Assembly: GCA_020205615.1 (NCBI GenBank)
Contig: CM035165.1
Coordinates: 92,008,005-92,072,004 of the forward strand
Direction: 5' to 3'
Length of the DNA stretch: 64,000 nucleotides
Source: Panax quinquefolius
Taxonomy: Eukaryota; Streptophyta; Magnoliopsida; Apiales; Araliaceae
The position numbers and the translations under genes are program-made. The notes beneath the pieces were generated by a model. It saw only the letters and a program-made list of their open reading frames with translations. It had not been told where the DNA came from and searched no databases. Positions 35,097 through 45,748 of the stretch are shown piece after piece. How positions within the stretch are numbered: position 1 is the first letter of the stretch; the number at the start of each line of letters is the position of its first letter.

Positions 35097-36468
35097 ATCC
35101 GATTACACAAGAAGGGGACAAGGGCATCATAAACGAGTCATTCCCGAACGAGCAATTATTTGGGGTAAATGCAGAATTTCCATGGTACGCGGACTTTGCG
35201 AACTACTTAGTGAGCAACATGTTCCCCCCTGATCTTACAAGACAACAAAAGGAGAAATTTCTTCATGACATCCAGTGGTATATGTGGGATGAGCCTTACC
35301 TATTCAAACAATGCGCCGATAAGATGATCAGAATGTGTGTGCCCTACAGCGAGGTACGTAGTATACTATATGAGTGTCATTCGTTGGCATACGGGGGACA
35401 CTATGGTAGTGAGAGAACAATAGCAAAAGTCCTCCAAGCAGGGTTTTATTGGCCCACGTTATTTAAAGACGCCCATCAATTTGTTAAAACTTGTGATAGA
35501 TGTCAACGAGTGGGCAACATATCGAAAAGGAATGAGATGCCACTCCAAACAATCTTAGAAGTTGAGATTTTCGATCTATGGGGCATCGATTTCATGGGGC
35601 CATTTCCTTCCTCATTATCAAATCAATACATCTTGCTGGCAGTTTATTACGTGTCAAAATGGTTTGAAGCAGTAGCATTACCGACTAACGATGCCAAAGT
35701 GGTGGTAAAATTCTTACAAAAAAATATTTTTACAAGGTTTGGCACGCCAAGAGCTAACATCAGTGACGAAGGTAGCCACTTCTGCCTAAAATCATTTACA
35801 GCTCTCTTGGCAAAGTATGGGGTCAACCATAAGGTGGTAACAGCCTATCATCCCCAAACTAGTGGGCAAGCTGAAGTCTCGAACAGAGAAGTAAAGAAAA
35901 TTCTGGAAAACTGGTGAACCCGAATCAAAAGGATTGGTCATTCTGGTTAGATGATGCATTATGGGCATACCGGACTGCTTATAAAATGCCAATTGGGATG
36001 TCATCATATCAACTATTGTACGGAAAGGCGTGTCACTTACCAGTCGAGCTACAACATAAGGCCTACTGGGCCATTCAGAAACTTAACTTCGATCAAGCAG
36101 CTGTGGGGGAAAAGAGGCTGCTACAACTAAACGAGCTCGATGAATTCAGGCTTCAGGCATACGAAAATGCAAAACTATACAAGGAGAATGTCAAGAAATA
36201 GCTCGACAAGAAAATTGTACAACAAACTTTCGAGCCGGGGCAATCAGTATTGTTGTTTAATTCACGATTACGGTTGTTCCCCGGAAAGCTCAAGTCTAGG
36301 TGGTCGGGACCATTCACCATCAAAATAGTGTTCCCGCATGGTGCAATCGAACTCTACAGCCAAAATCCACTGGAAACATTCAAGGTCAATGGACAACGAA
36401 TAAAGCATTACTGGGGCGAAGAGGCAAACTGGGATGCTGTCAACATTACTCTCACTGACACACAATGA
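35097..36468 (+). pseudogene. Athila integrase
   Basis: It resumes the Athila pol frame after the insert ([20 protein letters not shown]). The N-terminal zinc domain is seen in [14 protein letters not shown] and CDRCQRVG. The catalytic DDE residues are visible as GIDFMGPFP (D), ISDEGSHFC (D) and [12 protein letters not shown] (E). One A is missing in the run at about 35905-35909, so the frame shifts before [21 protein letters not shown] stop at 36199-36201 follows YKENVKK, and the same frame then gives the GPF motif (SRWSGPFTI) and ends ITLTDTQ. There is no chromodomain, as expected for Athila. It would insert the cDNA in the genome. The part from 35891 on is repeated at 45171-45748. Confidence 0.9.
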
Positions 36469-36480
36469 TAAATGAGGCAC

Positions 36481-36529
36481 CGTCGGGCTAGCGACGCTAA
36501 ACCAGTCGCTTCTTGGGAGGCAACCCAAG
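36481..36529 (+). other. Twin hairpins just after Athila pol (copy at 45761-45809)
   Basis: A first stem-loop is cgtcg-ggctag-cgacg (36481-36496). A second, cttgggaggcaacccaag at 36512-36529, pairs CTTGGG with CCCAAG. They begin about 13 bp after the pol stop and are identical in the second copy. The position suggests an RNA role such as 3' processing, packaging or ORF3 expression; none is shown by the sequence alone. Confidence 0.6.
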
Positions 36530-36646
36530 CTCTATGTTATTCATTTTAATTAGTATATTTTAGGTCGAATCGAGTCGTGTACACACTTTAATATGATAAT
36601 TCCATGTCGTGTAGGATGTTCAAGGACAACCAGCCGCTGCCAGACC

Positions 36647-36912
36647 AGCGCTGACCACGCTACCAAAAGCATAGAGCCAGCGCGGACCGCACTAGCAATC
36701 CAGACTTATCTGCCAGCCCAGCGCTGACCGCGCCCCAGACGCTAACCTCAAGCACATAACGCGTTGCACCAGCCGTCACCTTCTGGCTATACAGTGTGGA
36801 CAACGCTACCTAAATGGCACTTCCAGCGCGGACCACGCCATTAATACAGCACCGTTTGGATACCAAGCACAGAGCGCGCTACGCCTCGTGCATTACCAAC
36901 GCTGACTGCGCT
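36647..36912. repeat. Phased array of CG palindromes in the ORF3 leader
   Basis: Eight 15-bp units start at 36647, 36679, 36720, 36751, 36793, 36825, 36866 and 36898. The consensus is AGCGCGGACCGCGCT, which is self-complementary except at its centre. Units at 36679 and 36825 are closest to it; those at 36751 and 36793 are most decayed. Spacers are 17, 26, 16, 27, 17, 26 and 17 bp and have unrelated sequences. The combined 73-bp period is not a multiple of three, so it is not a coding repeat. Confidence 0.8.
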
Positions 36913-37479
36913 ACTGCAGACTGCCAGATTATGAAAAGAGCAGCAACGTGTATACATTGAACCAAGACACCTCTCCTCATTACATGCAAACTCTCCACAT
37001 CTCCTAAGCCTATTGCACTTCCTATTCCCCATAACTCCCATTTACACCAACTTTACTCTCCTTCTCCTTTTCAATTTCCCACACCACCACCCTTTGCAAT
37101 TCCCAACTCCACCCACTTGGCTTTCTACTATCTATATGAAGACCCCCATCCTAGAAGTTATGGTACTATAAGGCTTACAAACAACAATCAATTCCTAATT
37201 CTAATTCAATCCTTGCACAATTGCTTACAAATTGGGATTCCTCTTCAACTTCTTCACGGTAGGCAAATTCTCTTTATACTTCACCAAATTTTCTATTTTG
37301 ACATCAATTGAGTGGTAAATTCAGGGAATTGCACACCAAGGGAGTGGGTTTGTGTTCTTAACAATTTGGCTAACAAAGCAACAACAATCATCCAAGTTTG
37401 GGGGAAAAATTTAGCCCGCTCACCACTTGTTTGATAAAAGTCCAGAACCACCTTCTTGTGTCCAATTCCACCGGAAAAC
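36913..37479 (+). other. Untranslated stretch before ORF3
   Basis: C- and CT-rich leader sequence (ctctcctcattac, ctcccatttacacc, ccaccaccctttgc) with one caagtttgggggaaa word at 37386-37400 that resembles a polypurine tract. Part of it (36960-37060) is repeated as a relic at 40690-40800 and 49980-50080. No convincing gene. Confidence 0.6.
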
Positions 37480-38632
37480 ATGTCTTCCCACAAATGTCAA
37501 CGGGCATCTTCCTCCACGACTCACCCTGCATATGACCATACAATATTTATGAGTAAACATGCTGCGAAAAGATTCAAGACCTCCATCGACAAGAAGAATT
37601 TGGTGTTAGAAAGAGGATTGAAGCCAAATGCAAATTTAGATGGAGACATGGCTCTACAAATTGTAGAACGTCATTGGTTTCAGCTAGTAGAAAAACCACT
37701 TTCGGCGACAATCAACATAGTTAAGGAGTTTTATGCTAATGCAATGGAACATGTCAATCATGTTGCCATGGTTAAGTAAACCAAATTGGCATTTCATGCC
37801 GATGCGATCAATGCTTATTTTGGGTTGGAGACACACAAGAAGATGACCCAGTATGAAGATGGGTTCACGGAATTTGGACCAGTTGATTGCCAAATTATGT
37901 AAACTCGGGACTCAATGGGTAACTCAAGCCGGAACGAATGAAAAGATAAGTTTTCCTCAATCAGCACTTAGTCGATATGGTAAAGCATGACATGCATTTA
38001 TATGTGCTTTCGTCCCTAATGCCCATGCGCCACCAAACCGATGTGACGAAGGGCGGGCTAAACTTTTGTATGGGATTGTTCACCACCACTATCATATGGA
38101 CAATTCCATTGCATTTTACGATGTTGATGTGGGGGAGTGTATTCAAGAATCAATTGACCGGGCATTACGTGGGAGTACTACGGGTGGTTTGCTTCATGGG
38201 TTCCTCATTACAGACTTATGCCGTAAAGCTGGAGTACAGTGGCAACCTACTGAGCCAATACAACAACCAACGACCATAATTGACCATGCCACTATTGAGA
38301 GGTACAAAGCATGGGATGGGGCGCGATCACACTCGCGTGGTGAAGGTTACATCATGATCCGCCAACCATCACCACCAGTTAATGCGGAACAAACGCGGGC
38401 TCCAAGGAATCAATTTTTGTGGTTGGCCGAACGTCAAGATTTAATGCATCAGTACAATGCAAATGCCTTCTATACGCTTGTTGAGGCATTTTCTCGTTGC
38501 AATCCTAATGGTCAACTGGTGGTTATGCCGATTCCTCCTATCCTGCCACCTTACCCTCCTTCTACGGAGGAAGCGATGCTGCTTCGTTTGGAAGTCCTCA
38601 ATTTATTTCCTTTTGGTGCATATTTTACGTAA
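37480..38632 (+). pseudogene. Athila ORF3 (env-position, plant transposon protein domain), copy 1
   Basis: Starts MSSHKCQRASSSTTHPAYDH at 37480. Blocks include MSKHAAKRFKTSIDKKNLVL, DMALQIVERHWFQLVEKP and IVKEFYANAMEHVNHVAMV, then a stop at 37777-37779 where copy 2 continues RGKPVAFHADAINAYFGLET. After frameshifts, IVHHHYHMDNSIAFYDVDVG, ALRGSTTGGLLHGFLITDLC, TIIDHATIERYKAWDG and a proline-rich end (PIPPILPPYPP) follow. It matches the family of ORFs sitting after pol in Athila elements, annotated as putative plant transposon protein; the biochemical role is unknown. No signal peptide or membrane segment is evident, so an envelope function is not supported. Confidence 0.75.
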
Positions 38633-39119
38633 TGAGGGCATACCTCAATATAAGTTTGGGGGATTGGGTATTAAATTTTTTTCAGTATTTAGGTTGCATG
38701 ATAGTACTTAGGGAATATAAAAAAAAAAAAAGAGAAAGAAAGTGAGTATGAATACCCTTCTTGGAACCTGAATTTGGTTATTTAGCTAATACTAGAATTT
38801 GCTTGTCTTTGAATTTTTGAGTTTTTACTGTATGATTCCTGACAAGAAATTGGTTATGTAACTATGTTGATTCATTATCGGTTAGCATGGGTGTTGCGCA
38901 CACACACACTGTACTAGTCATAACAAGGTGAGATTACGGATTGATAGTGATTGCAGATTGAATTTAATATGAAGGGTGTTTGTTTACTAATTTTTCTGAG
39001 GCTGTATGAGTAAATCATATGTATCATTTTAATTTTAGATTCGTAGTTTAGATGTTAGTTGCATCGCATTGAATTGCATTTTTATTCGAGAACAAGCAAT
39101 GTTCAAGCTTGGGGGAATT
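38633..39119 (+). other. Athila 3' untranslated region and polypurine tract
   Basis: Contains ataagtttgggggattggg near 38649-38668, an A/GA-rich tract at 38720-38745, and the final polypurine-like tract caagcttgggggaattt at 39104-39120, abutting the LTR start TGATGAG. No ORF. Confidence 0.7.
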
Positions 39120-40608
39120 TGATGAGTAGATTTTTAACCCATGAATTATGTTTATATGGCTTGTTATCTTGTTATTTTTTGGGTACTTTCATGTTATTTC
39201 TGATAGGGTTTACGTTTGTTGTAGGTAACTCCAACTCATATAGCAATTGGGAGTATTGGAAGACAATTTGGAGCAACATGTGAATTTTTGTTTAAGCTTT
39301 AGCATGATCCTTATTTGTAGTGAGTAAATGCTAAGCGCCTTACCTTGTTGGGAGGAGAAATCGCTAACTACCTAGCCTAGCTGAGCGACTTTATGTCAAG
39401 AGATCGCCGAGCGGACCATGACTGGGACATGGAGAAGTTGTTGGCGGAAGAGCTAACGCGGAAGCCTGTTCATGGAGGTATTGAAATTTGTCATGCGGAT
39501 CGCTACTTGGTCTTGCGATCCGGAGTGAGGCAAGTCGTGGTGAATGGAAGGTGTCTCTCTCAAGGAGAACATAGAGATGGATTAGAGTCATGGCATAAGA
39601 AGGAGATAAACGCTGATCTAAACATCATACTTGTGGATCATTCGGATCATATCATTAATTCAATTACGTGAGTAGGAATTGGAGAGAGCAAGAATTGGAG
39701 GAGCGAAGAACATGAGTAAATTCATGAAGATTTCATAATCGAAAAGCTAAGAAGGGTGGTGTATTATTATTCTTCTCTAATTTCTATCTACGTAATTGGG
39801 ATGATGTTTTTTTAATTTATTAGGTGTTTAATTCATTTATTATGGGCTAAATTACTTGTTAGGCTTTTAATGGATCTCTAAGTGGAATGATGATTGTGTA
39901 GCCTTGGTTTTCAGTTTAATTAAGCTATGATGAAGTTTATCTATATTAATTGGAACTTGAATTTATGAATTGCTTGATCAACAATTTTATGTGGATTTGT
40001 ATGAACTCGAGAGATGAAATATAAATCTAGACCTAGTTAATATAGCGTGTGTCATAAATTTTGTAAATAGCAGATTATTGATTATTGTCGAGGTAGAGAT
40101 ATGCTTGACATCACATGTAATCGTGAAGAGAACTTGGAATTAAACCTTGCTTAATTGGAATTCACATAGAGATATAGTGAGTTGATTAATTAAGGTGTTT
40201 GACTTAATTCTATCTTAATTGTGGATTTGGGTTAATATGGTGTTAATATATTGAGAGGTGTTTAATACTACTTATGTTATCTTGATTAATAAACTGGGAT
40301 AGTGAGTTAAACTATAATAAGGTGATCATAATCAGAGGGATGCTTAGAGTGAAGTTACGAGACTAATTCTCCAATATTTGTTTGAAAATTCAGATTTAGG
40401 GTTTGCTGGTATTGAGTTGAGTATTGATAATTTAATATTTTTAATATAAACTGGAAATTGATTAGTTTAATAAAAAATTTGATTAATAATAGATTGGTAG
40501 TTGCAAGATAAATTTGTGTTAAATCTCCGAGGAACGATACTTTACTTACTATTATATTACTTGACCACGTATACTTGCGTGTTATGCGTATATAGATTTT
40601 ACCTAACA
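39120..40608 (+). repeat. Athila LTR type 1 (3' LTR), copy 1
   Basis: 1489 bp, from TGATGAGTAG to TACCTAACA. The distal part matches the 5' LTR at 21150-22259. The region 39280-39515, which in the second copy (48571-48784) is a clean CG-palindrome array, is scrambled here although both flanks are nearly identical. Confidence 0.85.
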
Positions 40609-42151
40609 AGTTTTTGGCTATACCTCAGACATAACCAAAGACTTGACCGTATACTACTAAAATTGGCAGATTCTGAAAAGTTGGAGCAACGTGTTATAAA
40701 CTCAATCAAGACACCTCTCCTTATTACATGCAAACTCTCCACATCTCCAAATTCTATTGCACTTCCTATTCCCCATAACTCCCAATTACACCATCCTTAC
40801 CTCTCCTTCTCCTTTTCAACTTCCATTCCCATTAAACCCATCCATCCCCAACTTCCAATCCACGTTGGTTTTCAATTTTTGCGCTGCTTAGAAATCCCAG
40901 GCGTTAAAAGTGGTTTAATTGCAATGTTAGTCAAGTCCAACTCAAGCGTGATTCCCTGATTTATTCCAATTTGTCCTTTATTCTTGGACTTAATAGATAA
41001 GGATGAAAGTCCTTTATTTTCGTGGAAGTCCTCTCTTTTAATTTTTTCTATCTTAGTCATTGAGGACAATGTCTAGTTTAAGTTTTGGGGCATTTTAGTG
41101 TCGTATTGGATATAGTTAGTTACATTGTAGTTCATATAGTTACATTTAGTTTTTGCATTCAGTTTCTTAAAAAAAAGAAGAAGAAATTTGATAATTTAAA
41201 AAATTAGTAGTTAGTTTACTATGTTTATATAGCATTTAGTACATCTTCATGAGTCCAGTTGTTTAATATTTACAATTTGTTTTGGTCAATGATGAGATTG
41301 GAATTGGGTAGACAAGTATAGTACTGACTATTAGAGCTTTAATGTGATTTCTGGTTATGAATTGAGTCTTTTTCTGTTTGAAACTGGTATAATAAGGATA
41401 TCACAGTAAGAACAACTTGTTGATTGATTGAGTTTAAATTGATACATAATGGGGCTCTAGAGGATAATGCTAGTTTAAATAAGAGAATGACAAGGATAGG
41501 CAATGAAGGCAAAAAATTAGGCAAGAACCTAAGTTTGGGGGGGGGAAGTAGGGGTATATAAGCTTCTAAAAAAAAGATATTGGGTTGAATAAATTGAGTC
41601 TTGTGGTGGGTCGAGAAGAAGCATGAAATGCACTTCGCATAAACACAGGCGTGAGATGGAGCGTAAAACGCACTCACTATATGAAAAAAAAAGAAAAAAA
41701 AAGAAGAAGAAATAAAACAGAAAATAAGAGGAAAAAGCCCCTGTAGATGAAAATGAAGCATAAGTATCCCATGTTGACCCTCGATATTAGTAATTGTTTA
41801 ATTTTAGTTGGATCTAGCTTGTTTTTGGATTTCCCGAGTTTACACTGTATGATGCCTTCGAATAGACTTATTATGTGTTAAATTTGATTTTATATCTGTT
41901 AACATTGTTTTGGAGCACACACGCACTATATTAGTGATAACAGTCTAAGATTTGATGATTGATTGAGAAGTTATTGATTAGTTTTGATATGTTGTATTAT
42001 CGTGTTTATTTGATTTCTTTAAGGCCGATTGAATAGACTTGTTTCTGTCATTACTGCTGGATTCGTAGGCATGTAGATTAGTTGCATTGCATAACATTAT
42101 TATATTATGTTTTTGCTTGAGGACAAGAAAATGTTTAAGTTTGGGGGTATT
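40609..42151 (+). mobile_element. Deleted Athila interior between two unlike LTRs, copy 1
   Basis: Begins agtttttggc, the first bases of an Athila PBS region, then jumps directly to sequence homologous to the ORF3 leader (40690-40900 resembles 36960-37090). gag, pol and ORF3 are absent. Polypurine-like aagtttgggg words occur at about 41077, 41530 and 42134, the last at the second LTR. Long A/G-rich tracts near 41660-41740 give a meaningless phenylalanine-rich frame on the minus strand. The piece looks like the product of a large internal deletion or recombination between two Athila subfamilies. Confidence 0.7.
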
Positions 42152-43918
42152 TGATAAGTAGGTTTTATACCTACTTGTCTGATATTTATTACTTGAATTA
42201 TTTTCTTAATCTCATGTTTCGTAGTTACTTTTCATACAATTTATGTTATTTTGTAGGCGATGACACGACATTGGCATGATGAAGCAAGGGAAAGGAATTC
42301 GGACATCTTTTGGACTATAATACGGAAGCAAATACAAGGAGGAATGATTGAAGGACTTTTAACACTAATTTGGATGCATGTTCTTAGCTTGGAACTTGGA
42401 AATTATGGTAGCTCTACTTCTTAGCTTTCTGGAACATCTTGAATCATCCCAATCGGAGTTCGTATGTGAGAGTTATGGCCTTTTTATCAACGAAGATCAA
42501 AGTTAAGAGTTATCATGCTTGCCATTTACATAACATCTGCTTCGAGCCCGATTTCCGCCATGATCCAATCTGAATCTGTCAATTCTCCAAGCAAGAAAGT
42601 TGTAGATCTCGTCGATATCCTCGATTTGATAGGTAACAGATCCCGTAACTCAAAGCGGATCAAAAGTTATGCATGTTTTACCAAAGGACGTTGTAGCAGA
42701 AAACAGGGCAGCGCGGACCGCGCTAGGGGCGCGCTAGGCCACCAGAAACGCTGCCACTGGAGCGCGGACCGCGCCCAGAAAGGCTTAGACGCAGCGCGGG
42801 GCATGCTAGGGCGCGGGAAAAGATTTGTTTTGGGTTATTTGGTGTCCAATTTGAGCTACAATAGGATTCTTAGTTGCCTAACTTGCTAGGGTGTCCATTA
42901 GAACTCTAAATACTGGAGTTTAACTTGGATTGGAAGGCTAGTTCTAAGACTCTATTAAATCCTTCTTGGGATAGAAGATTCTTTACTTTCTTTCTTAGAC
43001 GAGGAACCCTAAATTAGATTAGGATGGGAGATTGAAGCAATTTGGAGACCATTAAAGATTCAAAGTAGGAGCAAGGAGGGAGCATAAAATCTATAGACAA
43101 GAGATTCTATCTTCTCATCTTCTTCTATCTTTGTCTTTCAATGATTATTCAATTGTGGATTCTTAGTTTTAATTCAATAATAATGAACTAATTCTTTGTT
43201 TGAGATTACAATGGATTTTATTGTGTAGTTTATTTTAATATGCTTATCGCTATCAATTATTATGTTCTATGTGAGGATTGTTTATTGTGATTTGGACTTA
43301 ATTGTTTAATCGCCTAGCTAACAATTCTTGTGATAATCTATATGAACTCGAGAGATGAAGTATTGATTTAGATCTTATCATGATAGCATGTGTTTGTGAT
43401 TTCTGCATAAATGGAATTCATGATTTGTGTTTAGGATAGAGATATGCCTTTACGGCATATGTAATCTTATAGAGAGCTTGTGCTTTAAATCCTTTTTAAT
43501 TGTAATTCACATAGAGATATAGTGGATTAGTTAATTAGGGTGTCTTGCTTGATTCTATCATCTGTGGATTTAAGTGAGTATGGGTATTATGCATCGAGAG
43601 ATAGTTTTATTTGCTTTAGTGTTCTTGAATAACAATTCAGCGATAGATAATAATTGATGAGAAATGTGTTAACTTAAATGAAGCAATAAGTGAAGTTGTG
43701 ATCTTAAATCTCCGTAATCTTAATTTAACTCGATAATTAGAATTAGTTTATTTATAAATTGAAATTCATTCGTTTAAATAAGATTGAGTTGGTTACGGGT
43801 TAGTACTTGGTGATTTGTATTAATAATTCCTCATGGGAATGACACTCTACATACTATTATATTACTTGTTGACCACATATACTTGCGTGTGTTGTGCGTA
43901 ATTAGAATTTACCCAACA
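42152..43918 (+). repeat. Athila LTR type 2, copy 1
   Basis: 1767 bp, from TGATAAGTAGG to TACCCAACA. Related to LTR type 1 (shared ends, and shared tatgaactcgagagatgaa and cacatagagatatagt words) but strongly diverged and longer. It carries its own CG palindromes at 42710, 42761 and 42793. It stops directly before a chromovirus gag leader. Confidence 0.8.
42710..42807. repeat. CG palindromes in LTR type 2
   Basis: agcgcggaccgcgct at 42710-42724 is a full-consensus copy; agcgcggaccgcgcc at 42761-42775 and agcgcggggcatgct at 42793-42807 follow, the last two 32 bp apart. In the second copy (51980-52085) only the unit at 52036-52050 remains clean. Confidence 0.7.
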
Positions 43919-43946
43919 GTAGGTAATAATGAAATTTTATCAGAAA

Positions 43947-44841
43947 ATGTCGCCAAGAAGAAGACAACGTAATCAAGAAGCAAAATCACGTAATGTTAAC
44001 CAAGAGGGTCAGAACAACCCTATGCAAGAGTTCGTTAATTTATTAACGACGACATTTAACCAAACCGGGGGTAGAATACCCGCGGGACCTAGGGTAGCCA
44101 GAACAACTATCTTTAAAGAGTTTAAAAGTGTAGGTTTGCTGGAGTTCAAAGGAACGACGGACCCTTTAGAGGCCCAGACATGGGTGAAAGAGATAGAGAA
44201 GGCGTTTGTTATTACAAACGTAGGTTAGGCGCAAAAGATTTCTTTTACGACTTACACGATTAAAGGGGAAGACAACTTTTGGTGGGAGGCTCACCAGGGA
44301 AGGGCTAGAACATATGTGGTAGCATGAGAACAATTCAAGAAGGTTTTCTTTGAGAATTATTTCCTTACAAACATGCGAAGGAGGATGGAGATTAAGTTCT
44401 TAGAACTTGAACTATGGGACATGACGGTTCCCCAGTACGCGACCAAATTCAATGAATTGGCAAGGTTTGGTTCACATCAAGTGGACATTGAGAAGATGAA
44501 GGCTCGTAGGTTTGAGTAGGGCCTGAAACCCTGGCTCTATAGTAGGATTTTTGTGTTCCAGAGTTCTTCTTATGGGACCATTTTGGAAAAGGTGATTATA
44601 GCAGAGGGTGGTAGTGAGGCGTTAACCCAATACCACAAAGAGAGAAAGAATGAGAGTAAGGGAGAGGAAGGAACCAAGGCAGAGAATGCCAGTGGCGATG
44701 CCAAAAAAAGAAAGGATTTTAACTTTGGGAATACTGGAGTGGGACAAGGGGATCCTAAGTGTAAGATCGAAGCATGTAAGACATGTGGGAAGACTCATCT
44801 AGGAGTCTGTCTGAAAGGGATTATAAGTACCTTTAAACATT
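43947..44841 (+). pseudogene. gag: Chromovirus gag fragment, copy 1
   Basis: Starts MSPRRRQRNQEAKSRN (an in-frame ATG lies 18 bp upstream). Gag core: FKSVGLLEFKGTTDPLEAQT and WVKEIEKAFVIT, a stop at 44226-44228, then FWWEAHQGRARTYVVA, another stop, KKVFFENYFLTNMRRRMEIK, TVPQYATKFNELARFGSHQV and a stop at about 44517-44519. It resumes as YGTILEKVIIAEGGSEALTQ and ends with a CxxCGKxHxGxC knuckle (CKTCGKTHLGVC). The form is that of Tekay-like chromovirus gag. No LTR of this element is attached. Confidence 0.8.
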
Positions 44842-45170
44842 AGGGTAGAGGAGAAAGAAATAACTTTCATTATTTATATTCGTGGAAATTGTTTCATGAA
44901 TAATAAGGGTAAGCCAATATCGGTAGATAAGTACCGATAAAGTTTACAGAATTTGAAGAAAGTCTCGGTAGGAATGAGTTAAGTAACGATAGAATTTTAA
45001 TAAATTGTTAGAATAAAAGTATGAATAGTCGGTTTTCTAAGAAAACCCAAGGTAGTAATTTGCTGTAATAAATCACCAGAACATTATTTTTGTCTAACCA
45101 TGACGCAAGTTAGCAGGATGTTAAGGAAGGTGATGAGTTGTTTTGTTGCATATCGATAATCATAAGAGGA
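44842..45170 (+). other. Sequence after the chromovirus gag, no gene seen
   Basis: AT-rich sequence without recognisable protease words, probably decayed gag-pol linker. It ends at the tandem-duplication junction and is repeated at 54113-54441. Confidence 0.5.
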
Positions 45171-45748
45171 GTAAAGAAAATTCTGGAAAACTGGTGAACC
45201 CGAATCAAAAGGATTGGTCATTCTGGTTAGATGATGCATTATGGGCATACCGGACTACTTATAAAATGCCAATTGGGATGTCATCATATCAACTATTGTA
45301 CGGAAAGGCGTGTCACTTACCAGTCGAGCTACAACATAAGGCCTACTGGGCCATTCAGAAACTTAACTTCGATCAAGCAGCTGTGGGGGAAAAGAGGCTG
45401 CTACAACTAAACGAGCTCGATGAATTCAGGCTTCAGGCATACGAAAATGCAAAACTATACAAGGAGAATGTCAAGAAATAGCTCGACAAGAAAATTGTAC
45501 AACAAACTTTCGAGCCGGGGCAATCAGTATTGTTGTTTAATTCACGATTACGGTTGTTCCCCGGAAAGCTCAAGTCTAGGTGGTCGGGACCATTCACCAT
45601 CAAAACAGTGTTCTCGCATGGTGCAATCGAACTCTACAGCCAAAATCCACTGGAAACATTCAAGGTCAATGGACAACGAATAAAGCATTACTGGGGCGAA
45701 GAGGCAAACTGGGATGCTGTCAACATTACTCTCACTGACACACAATGA
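45171..45748 (+). pseudogene. Athila integrase C-terminal fragment, copy 2
   Basis: Repeat of 35891-36468. It contains [20 protein letters not shown], the same stop after YKENVKK, the GPF motif (SRWSGPFTI) and the same C-terminus ITLTDTQ. The zinc and DDE domains are absent. The twin hairpins follow at 45761-45809. Confidence 0.85.

Larger units (their letters stand above)
21150..40608 (+). mobile_element. Athila-type Ty3/gypsy retrotransposon, nested and decayed
   Basis: In order: truncated 5' LTR (21150-22259), tRNA-Asp PBS (22266-22282), gag, protease, RT and RNase H (22395-26363), a foreign element (26364-35096), integrase (35097-36468), an untranslated leader with hairpins and CG palindromes, ORF3 (37480-38632), a polypurine tract and the 3' LTR (39120-40608). 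Removing the insert joins the RNase H end to the integrase start in frame. The Athila lineage is indicated by the tRNA-Asp PBS, the gag and RT character, the absence of a chromodomain and an extra ORF after pol. The first part of the 5' LTR (about 390 bp of the 3' LTR equivalent) is missing at 21150, and the 5' and 3' LTRs differ at several per cent of sites, so the insertion is not recent. Confidence 0.85.
35891..45170. repeat. Tandem duplication, unit 1 (9280 bp)
   Basis: From within the Athila integrase to 329 bp past the chromovirus gag, this unit matches 45171-54441 in order and orientation. The breakpoint words are agagaagtaaag (unit 1 start), agaggagtaaag (unit 1/unit 2 junction) and agaggagtaagtt (unit 2 end), so a short agag-agtaa homology marks the joint. 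Outside short scrambled patches at CG/CNG-rich places, the copies differ at only a few bases per kilobase. Confidence 0.9.

Noticed and set aside
37480..38632. Envelope gene in the Athila ORF3 position
   Set aside because: No signal peptide, transmembrane segment or glycoprotein-like cysteine pattern; the text matches the plant transposon protein family instead.
40501..40959. 152-codon frame (also 49955-50251)
   Set aside because: Crosses the LTR end into relic ORF3-leader sequence; the C-rich leader has few stops but no coding features and is non-coding at its origin (36913-37090).
41339..41761. 140-codon phenylalanine-rich frame on the minus strand (also 50615-51040)
   Set aside because: It translates A- and GA-rich tracts of an Athila remnant on the opposite strand, with no domain, and both copies are explained by the tandem duplication.
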